A stretch of DNA of 64,000 nt, taken from positions 62,001-126,000 of the forward strand of contig JBCCGK010000018.1 in NCBI GenBank assembly GCA_039029315.1. Reading direction: 5' to 3'. The translations under genes and the position numbers were made by a program. Under the pieces are notes generated by a model. It had not been told where the DNA came from and searched no databases. It saw nothing but the letters and a program-made list of their open reading frames with translations. Below, piece by piece: positions 1 to 7,395 of this stretch. The first letter of the stretch is position 1. Each line of letters opens with the position of its first letter. Origin of the DNA: JBCCCJ01 sp039029315 (GTDB taxonomy: Bacteria > Bacteroidota > Bacteroidia > J057).

Positions 1-806
1 GAGCTGGCATGAAAGCAGAGGAAATAGATTTTATCATTTTTGCGACTCTGAATCCGGACTATATGTTTCCTGGATCAGGCGTCTTGGTACAAAGAGAGTT
101 GGGATTGAATACAAAAGGCATTCCTGCCCTCGATATCCGTAATCAGTGTTCTGGATTTATCTATGGTCTGTCAATTGCAGATCAGTTTATCAAAACGGGC
201 ATGTATAAAAATGTCCTGTTGGTTGGATCAGAGATTCACTCTTCTGGCCTGGATTTCTCGGATGAAGGGCGGGATGTTACGGTGCTTTTTGGAGACGGTG
301 CGGGAGCTGCTATTATTACAGCCACTGAAGAAGATGACAAAGGCATATTGACTACACATCTACATGCTGACGGTGAATATGCAGAACGACTGGCTGTATT
401 GGCACCTTCTGGCCATAAAGAGCGACATATTACCAAGGAGATGATCGATGACCGATCTGTCTATCCGGTCATGAACGGTCGATATGTCTTCAAGTTCGCT
501 GTATCAAAATTCCCTGAGGTTATCATGGAAGCGCTGACAGCAACAGGCTATACGCCAGAAGACATTGACATGTTTATCCCGCATCAGGCCAATCTGCGAA
601 TTGCCGAAGCAGTACGCAGAACCCTCAAGCTTCCAGCTGAAAAGGTCCACAACAACATCATGAAGTATGGCAATACCACGGCCGCTTCTATCCCCATTGC
701 TCTGAACGAAGCCTGGGAACTTGGCAAAGTCAAAGAAGGAGACCTCGTCTGTCTGGCAGCCTTTGGAAGTGGATTTACCTGGGCATCCGCCCTCATCCGC
801 TGGTAG
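1..806 (+). CDS. fabH: 3-oxoacyl-ACP synthase III family protein (FabH-like), 5' end outside window
   Basis: C-terminal part of a thiolase-fold ketoacyl-ACP synthase III, which condenses an acyl-CoA starter with malonyl-ACP to begin fatty acid synthesis in the cytoplasm. The reading frame is already open at the first base, so the true start lies upstream; the ATG at 9 is internal. The catalytic triad is visible: Cys in NQCSGF (codon 147-149), His in PHQANLR (582-584) and Asn in YGNTTA (672-674), with the C-terminal glycine-rich GSGFTWASALI. It could be a FabH paralogue used in another acyl pathway; the visible part does not distinguish them. Confidence 0.9.
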   Translation, partial: AGMKAEEIDFIIFATLNPDYMFPGSGVLVQRELGLNTKGIPALDIRNQCSGFIYGLSIADQFIKTGMYKNVLLVGSEIHSSGLDFSDEGRDVTVLFGDGAGAAIITATEEDDKGILTTHLHADGEYAERLAVLAPSGHKERHITKEMIDDRSVYPVMNGRYVFKFAVSKFPEVIMEALTATGYTPEDIDMFIPHQANLRIAEAVRRTLKLPAEKVHNNIMKYGNTTAASIPIALNEAWELGKVKEGDLVCLAAFGSGFTWASALIRW

Positions 807-815
807 CCCAAATGA

Positions 816-930
816 ACTTGGCACGTTTGTGTAAGGTTTGCCTAGGTAGGCAACAACCCCCATCCGCACCGCCGGACAGACTTGACACGTTTGCGCGACG
901 GATAGCGAAAAGGCAAAACGTGTTAAGTCT
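816..930. repeat. intergenic repeat/inverted repeat after fabH
   Basis: Space between two convergent genes. ACTTGGCACGTTTG at 816-829 recurs as ACTTGACACGTTTG at 880-893, and the second copy is also the left arm of an imperfect inverted repeat (878-894 with 913-930, right arm GCAAAACGTGTTAAGTCT). A short palindrome GCCTAGGTAGGC sits at 840-851. No T-run follows, so it is not a classical terminator; it may be a small repeat element or a bidirectional 3' structure. Confidence 0.45.
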
Positions 931-948
931 AAAGGTAAAAGACAAAAT

Positions 949-2436
949 CTAAGGCAAACCCATACTCCCCCCCTGATCCAGCAGCAACATCTGCCTGACA
1001 CAGGCAGGAATCTCAGATCGATCATGGGTGATGAACAAGAGAGTATGAGAGTCATCCAACATCTGATCCAGCAAAGCCAGGGCTTGCCGGATGCTTCTGC
1101 GATCCATAGCTTGAAATGGTTCATCCAACAAGAGTACAGGCGGATTTTTTACAAGTGCCCGGATCAAGAGGATGAGCCGCTGCTCTCCAGTTGAAGCCAG
1201 TTTGAACAAGAGAGGTGGGAGATCATCTAGCTGAAAGTACTGAAAGAGAAGATCCACGATATCATCCTCTCTCTCAGTCAGATGTGCTTTCGGAACAAAA
1301 CTATCAGTGAAGCCAGTTAGGACCACTTCTCGACAGCTCAGCGCAGAATCGAAATAAGCATGGAACTCAGAAGAGGTAAATCCGATTCTGGCTTTGATGT
1401 CCCAAATACTCTCTCCTTTGCCTCGGCGCTGATCAAATAACCAAATTCGATTGGCGTAGGCCTGTGGGTGATCCCCATACAAGAGACTCAGAAGGGTAGA
1501 TTTGCCAGATCCATTTGGCCCATAAATGGCCCATTTTTCTCCCGGCTTGACTTCCCAATGAAGATTTTGCAAGGCAAGATGATCATCGTATTGGACCGAG
1601 ACATCTTCCAGCCGAACGACAGAGGCACAAGACACTTCTTGTTGAGTTTGCTTGAACAAAGAGACCAGGCGTGAAAGAGACACTTGATCCTCCAAAGAAT
1701 CATGGCTGGGAGCATAGTCCAGGGGGACTTCTGTTCCTGTCCCATTTCCATCAAGATGCAAACGATGGGTCATGATTGCAGGCCAATCAGATTCACAGCC
1801 AACAAGAATGAGTTGCAGAGTATGTCGGGACACCAGATCAGTCAGAAGATCATTGAGCGTTTGCCTGCCAGCCGTATCCAGACCCAGATAGGGATCATCC
1901 AGAATCAAGAGTTGAGGGGGAGAGAGCAAGGCGGAAGCGAGACTGACTCTGCGAATCTGACCGCTGGAGAGATGTGTGATATCTTTCTCATACAGCGCCT
2001 CTACCTGTAGGTGATGGAGAAGGTCTTGATGTGCTGGATTGTTTTCTGACAATCCATGCGCAATCAGATAATCCCAAACCCTGACAGTCTCCTGAAAATT
2101 TGACGCCTGGTATCTCTGCTGGTAAAAAAAATCAGCCTGACTGAAAAAGCTTGCTGTCTCCGCAAATGAGATCAGTCGAATGTTGTCTTTTCTCCATGCC
2201 AATCGCTCCTGGAATGAAGACAAACTGTTGGAAACCAAATCATAACGAATATCGCCAGAACGGACCACCATTTTGCCTGCGATACAGCGCACCAGACTGC
2301 TTTTGCCGGACCCCATTGGGCCGCTGATCAACCAGTTCTCGCCTTGCCGGATGCGCAAAGAGAGATTGTTCAGAATAGAGCGATTTCTATGCTGTATGCT
2401 GATCTGCGAAAGGCTGAGGAAAAGCGGACTACCCAT
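949..2436 (-). CDS. double ABC ATPase, ModF/PhrA-like
   Basis: 495-residue cytoplasmic protein with two ABC nucleotide-binding domains in tandem and no membrane segment. Domain 1 has Walker A GPMGSGKSS near residues 39-47, signature LSSGQIRRVS near 157 and Walker B LLILDDPYLGLD. Domain 2 has Walker A GPNGSGKST near 312, a signature degenerated to STGEQRL and Walker B VLLLDEPFQAMD. The phrase IWDIKARIGFTSSEFH matches the ModF (PhrA) branch, molybdate-associated duplicated ATPases whose true role is poorly known. There is no adjacent permease, so it is unlikely to be a classical transporter subunit. It is followed by a hairpin region rather than another gene. Confidence 0.85.
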   Translation of the reverse strand: MGSPLFLSLSQISIQHRNRSILNNLSLRIRQGENWLISGPMGSGKSSLVRCIAGKMVVRSGDIRYDLVSNSLSSFQERLAWRKDNIRLISFAETASFFSQADFFYQQRYQASNFQETVRVWDYLIAHGLSENNPAHQDLLHHLQVEALYEKDITHLSSGQIRRVSLASALLSPPQLLILDDPYLGLDTAGRQTLNDLLTDLVSRHTLQLILVGCESDWPAIMTHRLHLDGNGTGTEVPLDYAPSHDSLEDQVSLSRLVSLFKQTQQEVSCASVVRLEDVSVQYDDHLALQNLHWEVKPGEKWAIYGPNGSGKSTLLSLLYGDHPQAYANRIWLFDQRRGKGESIWDIKARIGFTSSEFHAYFDSALSCREVVLTGFTDSFVPKAHLTEREDDIVDLLFQYFQLDDLPPLLFKLASTGEQRLILLIRALVKNPPVLLLDEPFQAMDRRSIRQALALLDQMLDDSHTLLFITHDRSEIPACVRQMLLLDQGGSMGLP

Positions 2437-2480
2437 GAATTCGGCTAAGGTTTAATGCGGAATTAGTGCACCGAAACTAC

Positions 2481-2522
2481 AGAATAAAAAGAAAAGTGCC
2501 ATCCTTGGAATCAGGACGGCAC
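2481..2522 (-). terminator. rho-independent terminator for the LVIVD gene
   Basis: Read on the minus strand, GTGCCGTCCT (2522-2513) pairs with AGGATGGCAC (2505-2496) around a 7-nt loop, followed by a T-rich run at 2495-2481. It lies just past the stop of the minus-strand gene at 2577. Confidence 0.75.
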
Positions 2523-2576
2523 GCGGGTAGGTTTAGGTCTATGTTCAAACAGTCTCTTAGAAATCAAGACAGCCTC

Positions 2577-3887
2577 TTAGTCCATCACTACAGGAATCTT
2601 GCTGATTTGGTGAATATCATTCAGATCTGAATAGTCATACTGATAGAAACCATCATCGCCGATCATCAGGAGGATAGTTGTCAAAGGAATCACATCAAAG
2701 GCATGGATTCCTGGAAAATGTGCGAGTTGGTTTTGATGAATTTTGCTGACATCACTGGCGTCAAACACCTTCAGGCCATCTTCCCCATCACAGATAAACA
2801 AGATGCCGTCCTTGATGCCCAGTCCATGTGGATTGTGCATATCATATCTGAAGGCTGAAAATGGACTGCTTAAGTTGGAAATGTCCACCACACTGAGTTC
2901 GTTGGCGAAACCTCCACAGGCAGTTTCTCCATTTCCATTGCGAAGGGTAACAAAGGCATAGTCTCCTTCCACGACCACAGGGTCACAGCTTCGGACGTGC
3001 TGAAATTCTGACACAAAGGATGGCTGATTGGGATTCACGAGATTATAGACAAACATCCCCGTCTGAGAACCAATAAAGAGGTGATCTTTCATTGGGAAAA
3101 TCGTTTCAATATTCCAGCCTACATTGATTGGTGACTGACTGACAGGTTCTGTTAAGGTGCTGATGTCAAATGGGATCAGATTGGTATTGGTTACGGCATA
3201 GAGATAATCGTTAACCAGAGTGAATCGAGCCATGGAACCACCGACACCAGTCTGAAGATCGGAGCCTGAAGCGACGCTTGGGGAAGCAAATTCACTGTTG
3301 GAAGACAGAATCGCGACATCATTAGATACAAAATCTACGAATCGATTCCTTCCCCAATTATTGAATCCACAATCAAATTCCTCTTGCAAGCGTGTCTCCA
3401 CCCAATCGGTGGCAATGCCTTGAGATTCATCTGCCCACAGTCCAGGATGGTAAGAGCCATATTCGAAGACATTCATGCGACGGCTGACCTCTGTAGCGGA
3501 TTGGGGATTGTTGATGTCGATAACGACCAGATCCAGATAGCTATCTGCGAACAACATATTGCCCTTAACTGCCATATCTCTCGCACCAGGAACTTCGATA
3601 AAAGCAATGTTGCTTGGATTTTTAGGATCAGTATTATCGATAACGTGATATCCTTTGCCAACTTCATTGATCAGGATATACTGACCATAAAAATAAATCT
3701 TGCCCGGCATCTTTAACTCCTGAGCAGTAGCCACGCCAACCTGATCGCGCAGGTCATTCATGGATTCATAGACAGGCTGATATTCGTAATAAGTCCTCAA
3801 CTCAGAACAATTGTCCTGAATGCAACTGCTTAAAAAAAGCAAACAAATAGCGAGCGGGGTCAAAATGAGAAAAACAGATCTTTTCAT
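2577..3887 (-). CDS. LVIVD repeat-containing lipoprotein
   Basis: 436-residue envelope protein. The N-terminus is a lipoprotein signal ending in LSSC (Cys22). Much of the rest is beta-propeller-like: repeated blocks of the type hydrophobic-VVDI/LVIVD (YHVIDNTDPKNPSN, LVVIDINNPQSA, SVVDISNLSSP, KVFDASDV), the LVIVD repeat found in bacterial and archaeal surface propellers. Such proteins are common in Bacteroidota near surface and secretion genes; the ligand is unknown. It stands alone on the minus strand with its own terminator and a divergent yggS upstream. Confidence 0.8.
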   Translation of the reverse strand: MKRSVFLILTPLAICLLFLSSCIQDNCSELRTYYEYQPVYESMNDLRDQVGVATAQELKMPGKIYFYGQYILINEVGKGYHVIDNTDPKNPSNIAFIEVPGARDMAVKGNMLFADSYLDLVVIDINNPQSATEVSRRMNVFEYGSYHPGLWADESQGIATDWVETRLQEEFDCGFNNWGRNRFVDFVSNDVAILSSNSEFASPSVASGSDLQTGVGGSMARFTLVNDYLYAVTNTNLIPFDISTLTEPVSQSPINVGWNIETIFPMKDHLFIGSQTGMFVYNLVNPNQPSFVSEFQHVRSCDPVVVEGDYAFVTLRNGNGETACGGFANELSVVDISNLSSPFSAFRYDMHNPHGLGIKDGILFICDGEDGLKVFDASDVSKIHQNQLAHFPGIHAFDVIPLTTILLMIGDDGFYQYDYSDLNDIHQISKIPVVMD

Positions 3888-4023
3888 GTTGATATTGGTT
3901 ATGCAATTCGGGATTGCTTAGGCTGAATAAGAATGATGTTGAGTGGTGTGCTAACGTTTTGTACCTCTTAGACGATGCTTCTTTATCATTCGCTGGGAGA
4001 ATATGAAAAAATTCATTTTCCCC

Positions 4024-4056
4024 TTGACAAAAATAGCAGAATCCACTGTAAGTTTG
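4024..4056 (+). promoter_or_regulatory. Bacteroidota-type promoter for yggS
   Basis: TTG at 4024-4026 and TAAGTTTG at 4049-4056 match the -33 TTG and -7 TAnnTTTG boxes with 22 nt between them. The position fits translation from the ATG at 4080 and argues against an upstream in-frame ATG at 3975, which would lie before the promoter. Confidence 0.6.
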
Positions 4057-4079
4057 TAACCCAAACTAAGGCCATACAC

Positions 4080-4760
4080 ATGTCAGTAGCTCAACATTTG
4101 TCCGACATTCTCTCCCGAATCCAACAGTCAGCCAGTCAGGCAGGACGCTCTCCTTCCAGTGTCCGATTGATCGCTGTCTCCAAAACCAAGCCCATCGAGC
4201 TCATACAGGAAGCGCTGCATGCCGGTCACATCGACTTTGGCGAAAATCGGGTACAGGAACTGAGAGAAAAACACCCCATTCTGCCACAAGTCCATTGGCA
4301 TATGATTGGGTCTCTCCAACGGAACAAAGTCAAATATATCGCGCCATTCGTTCATCTGATTCACTCGATTGACTCTGAACGATTGTTGGCAGAAGTGAAC
4401 AAACAGGCGGCCAAGCATGAGCGAATCATCAACTGCCTGCTTCAACTCAATATTTCGGAGGAAGCAGTCAAGTCGGGATTTGAAGAGGAGGAAGTGGAGC
4501 AGCTTCTTCGGAAAATAGATGAGTTTCCACACATTCGGATTATGGGGTTGATGGGCATGGCTGCCTTTGTCGCAGAGGAAGAGATCATTCGTCAGCAATT
4601 TCGCAGATTGCGCTTGGCCTCAGAACAATTCCAGGCCATCGAACACCCCAGAATAGAGATGAAGGAGTTGTCCATGGGCATGTCAGGCGATTTCGAAATT
4701 GCCATTGAAGAAGGCGCAACCCTTGTGCGGATTGGAAGTGCTGTGTTTGGCAGGCGGTGA
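4080..4760 (+). CDS. yggS: YggS family pyridoxal-phosphate homeostasis protein
   Basis: 226-residue cytoplasmic PLP-binding protein of the YggS/PROSC family, which keeps free pyridoxal phosphate at safe levels rather than catalysing a known reaction. Family motifs are all present: IAVSKTKP with the PLP Lys at residue 35, FGENRVQEL, HMIGSLQRNK, IMGLMGMA and the phosphate-binding SMGMSGDFEIAI plus GSAVFGRR at the end. The start at 4080 gives the usual family length and follows a good promoter. In many bacteria it neighbours cell-division genes; here it does not. Confidence 0.93.
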   Translation: MSVAQHLSDILSRIQQSASQAGRSPSSVRLIAVSKTKPIELIQEALHAGHIDFGENRVQELREKHPILPQVHWHMIGSLQRNKVKYIAPFVHLIHSIDSERLLAEVNKQAAKHERIINCLLQLNISEEAVKSGFEEEEVEQLLRKIDEFPHIRIMGLMGMAAFVAEEEIIRQQFRRLRLASEQFQAIEHPRIEMKELSMGMSGDFEIAIEEGATLVRIGSAVFGRR

Positions 4761-5162
4761 GGGAGGAAGAAGGTAGCGGGAAATGTGGCTGCGATCCTCG
4801 GAGTTTTGCGGCCATATACAAGTCCATCCCGAAGACGATGGAGGCCTACATTCGGACATGCTCGCGCCTTCCGCCTATAAAATGACAGAATCAAACAAAA
4901 TAATATCTCGTAAATCTCCCCCCCAAAGACCTTGTTTTGAAACAAAATCAATCTTATTTTGCCTAGAGACTGTTTTGGGATCTGTGATGAGAATGTTTAT
5001 GGTGTATTTTTTTCTCGGACAAGCCTCTTTTTTTACCTCATACTGGTGCTATGAGATGCTAAAAAGCTGAAGGATGGGGAAAAAAGATACATACAAAAAA
5101 TAAGCGACAGATGTTCAACCAGTCTCTTACAATAAGAAACATCTCCTAGCTCAATCAACACA
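4761..5162. other. intergenic region with repeat copy A
   Basis: About 400 bp without a convincing gene. It contains the left copy of the inverted 61-bp repeat (4965-5025), a poly-A/T-rich stretch, and the short motif ATGTTCAACCAGTCTCTTA at 5111-5129 directly ahead of the conflict cassette. No clear TAnnTTTG promoter is seen, although the cassette must start here. Confidence 0.5.
4965..5025 (+). repeat. inverted flanking repeat, copy A
   Basis: Begins AGAGACTGTTTTGG and ends TTTCTCGGACAAGCC. The reverse complement of 15554-15615 matches it with about six substitutions and one indel by eye. The two copies point towards each other's opposite strand and bracket 10.5 kb that includes the EAD/MoxR/FGE cassette. 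Confidence 0.75.
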
Positions 5163-6365
5163 GTGGACAAACCACGCCTGATAGAAGCCCTTAAGGACCA
5201 AGTGACAGACGGACAATTAAAAAATGTCTGCCGGACCCTTATTGTCTTATTCAAAGGAGGAGAGAATCCCCACCTGAAAAAGTGGGAAAATGAGACGAGG
5301 GTACAATCAGCCAGAATTGCAAACCTTCGTCATGAAGAGAGGATCGGCGCAACACCAAGAGGAGAAATCCAAAGAGATTATGCGCAAATCACCAAAAATC
5401 TCTTCTCGCTTCTAGAGGATTTTGAGAGAACACATATTGAGATTCCCCCGACAACCATCAAGAAGGCGGCAAAGATTCTTGCCAGCCCAGAGGCAAAAGC
5501 ACCTAGTGCCAGCCATCAGCAAGGATTAGGGGTGATCTACCAGTATGATGCGGATCGCAAAGAACAGGAAAGAGAATTCCGATTTGGGAGGCCCAAAGGG
5601 GATCTTCGGAGCTGTCATTTTTTCTGTGTGCATGGAGAAAAACAACAATCTCATGGTGGTCTGGTCAAACGCTTCTATCACAAATACCTCAGAGGATTCG
5701 ATGAAGGAAGAGAAGGAAGACTCGGAAAAAAGGTGATCCTGGAAGAAGCACCGGAAATAGAGCTGTACAAAACAGAAATTAAGTACAAATTGTACGAGGC
5801 TTTTGACCTCATACCCGATTATCTCGGAGCAGAAGAAGAACTCACGCTCGCCAATCTGCTTGGGCAAATAAGGGATCGCTATGGATACCAACCGCCTCGT
5901 CTGTCTGTGGAGATTCGTATTCGGAGCACCTCCTGGAAACAATTCACCCCGGACCTCATTCGCTGGTTCAGCCAGGAATATTGCAATGAAGCAGATTTGT
6001 CAGCCCCATCTCCCAACTTCTATTTTTTCTTCAGTGTGATTTATCATCAGCCGACACAGACCAAAAAGAAAGGCTGGAAACAGCTATTTAAGAAATCTGA
6101 GCCAGAAACAGATCCCAACGAACAGTTGAGAGAGGCTGTCCAGCAACTGCCTGGATGCAAGGTGCTGACCGAACTGAATCCTGTTAGCTGGGCCGACCTG
6201 GAGATATGGGTTACCAGACACCTCATCGCTGATAGCAATCCACAAAAGATCGAAAGGCTGCTGCAAAAATATTTTCCCAAAAGACTTCCAAGCTATGACA
6301 TGGCCGTCGTGGAATTACGCCTGGAAGAAATCATCAACGAACATAATCTGGACAAGGACAAGTGA
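5163..6365 (+). CDS. EAD11-like plus iSTAND-like conflict-system protein
   Basis: 400 residues starting at a GTG. Residues about 1-95 look like effector-associated domain 11: an all-helical adaptor with the internal pattern ARIANLRHEERIGATPRGE and a closing hydrophobic helix, used for homotypic pairing with an effector or sensor carrying the same domain. After a linker (96-140), residues about 140-400 resemble the iSTAND (inactive STAND) domain, with the typical CHFFCVHGEKQQSHGGLVKRF motif split as FFCVHGEKQQSH near 156. No Walker A or B motif is visible, consistent with loss of nucleotide binding. First gene of a three-gene operon, 19 nt before the MoxR gene. The family assignment is from motif memory, not a search; the operon context supports it. 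Confidence 0.7.
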   Translation: MDKPRLIEALKDQVTDGQLKNVCRTLIVLFKGGENPHLKKWENETRVQSARIANLRHEERIGATPRGEIQRDYAQITKNLFSLLEDFERTHIEIPPTTIKKAAKILASPEAKAPSASHQQGLGVIYQYDADRKEQEREFRFGRPKGDLRSCHFFCVHGEKQQSHGGLVKRFYHKYLRGFDEGREGRLGKKVILEEAPEIELYKTEIKYKLYEAFDLIPDYLGAEEELTLANLLGQIRDRYGYQPPRLSVEIRIRSTSWKQFTPDLIRWFSQEYCNEADLSAPSPNFYFFFSVIYHQPTQTKKKGWKQLFKKSEPETDPNEQLREAVQQLPGCKVLTELNPVSWADLEIWVTRHLIADSNPQKIERLLQKYFPKRLPSYDMAVVELRLEEIINEHNLDKDK

Positions 6366-6384
6366 ATCTGACAGGAATCATCAT

Positions 6385-7362
6385 ATGGATAAGATCAAAA
6401 TAGAAATCCCCAGTGCACAAATACTGACAGCGGCTGACTTCGATCCAGCCAGTTATGTACTGACAGAGCAACTCAAAACAACCATCGAAGTAGCCATCAC
6501 CTTACAACAGCCCCTGCTCCTCACGGGAGAGCCAGGAACCGGCAAGACCAAGCTGGCGTATCGCATTGCCCATGATCTTCATGAATCCGATCCCACTTTC
6601 CGGGCAAAACCCTGGGTATTCCAAACCAAAACTAGCTCGACAGCAAAGGATCTCTTCTATCAATATGATGCGCTCAGGCACTTTCATGATGCCAATGTCG
6701 CCAAGGCCGCTGCACAATCTGCCCCGCAGATCCGAAACTACATTGAGTTGCAGGCATTGGGAGCAGCCATTGCCCAGACACATCCGGCTGAGGCCAGTGG
6801 ATATGCCCAGGGACCTGCGCAAAGCAGCGTGGTCCTCATCGATGAAATCGACAAGGCACCGAGAGATTTCCCCAATGATCTGCTCTCTGAAGTTGAACAC
6901 TTTGCGTTTCACATACATGAAGACCACAACCTGCAGATCCGCAAAGCGACTGATCAGCGGATCATTATGATCCTCACCTCCAATTCAGAAAAGAATCTTC
7001 CAGCAGCCTTTCTGCGGCGCTGTGTGTTCTTCCATATTCCCTTTCCCGGAGAGACCCAACTCCTGGAGATTGCACGGAGCCAATTGGGAGAACAATCCCG
7101 GTATGCAGACAAACAGCTGATCAACCATTTTCAGAAACTCCGGACCATTGCCAGAAAAAAAACTGCCGCAACAGCAGAACTGATCTCCTGGTTGCGAATT
7201 CTTCAGCTCCACCAATTTTTGGACAAGCCGCTGGATTTCACCCAACTGTCAGAACAACAACAAAAAATCCTGAAACTAAGCTATCCCATTCTGGCCAAAG
7301 ATCGGGAAGACCTTGAAAGAATTGAAAAACACCTGATGCAGCTAAATCAGGTGGAAAACTAG
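6385..7362 (+). CDS. MoxR family AAA+ ATPase
   Basis: 325-residue cytoplasmic AAA+ ATPase. Walker A GEPGTGKTK (about residue 45), Walker B VVLIDEIDKAPRDFPNDLLSEVE (about 150), sensor 1 ILTSNSEKN and arginine finger LRRC followed by FFHIPFP match the MoxR group, which remodels vWA-containing partners. The start ATGGATAAG at 6385 is chosen because an earlier in-frame ATG lies deep inside the preceding gene. It sits 19 nt after the EAD11-iSTAND gene and 33 nt before the giant gene with a vWA-like domain, the standard pairing in MoxR/VMAP ternary conflict systems. It probably powers the signalling step. Confidence 0.88.
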   Translation: MDKIKIEIPSAQILTAADFDPASYVLTEQLKTTIEVAITLQQPLLLTGEPGTGKTKLAYRIAHDLHESDPTFRAKPWVFQTKTSSTAKDLFYQYDALRHFHDANVAKAAAQSAPQIRNYIELQALGAAIAQTHPAEASGYAQGPAQSSVVLIDEIDKAPRDFPNDLLSEVEHFAFHIHEDHNLQIRKATDQRIIMILTSNSEKNLPAAFLRRCVFFHIPFPGETQLLEIARSQLGEQSRYADKQLINHFQKLRTIARKKTAATAELISWLRILQLHQFLDKPLDFTQLSEQQQKILKLSYPILAKDREDLERIEKHLMQLNQVEN

Positions 7363-7395
7363 CAAATCCCCCATATTGTTCTTTCCCCACACCCA

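Noticed and set aside
504..1124. 206-codon minus-strand frame across fabH end
   Set aside because: Shadow frame over fabH and the ABC gene with low-complexity, Trp/Cys-rich translation.
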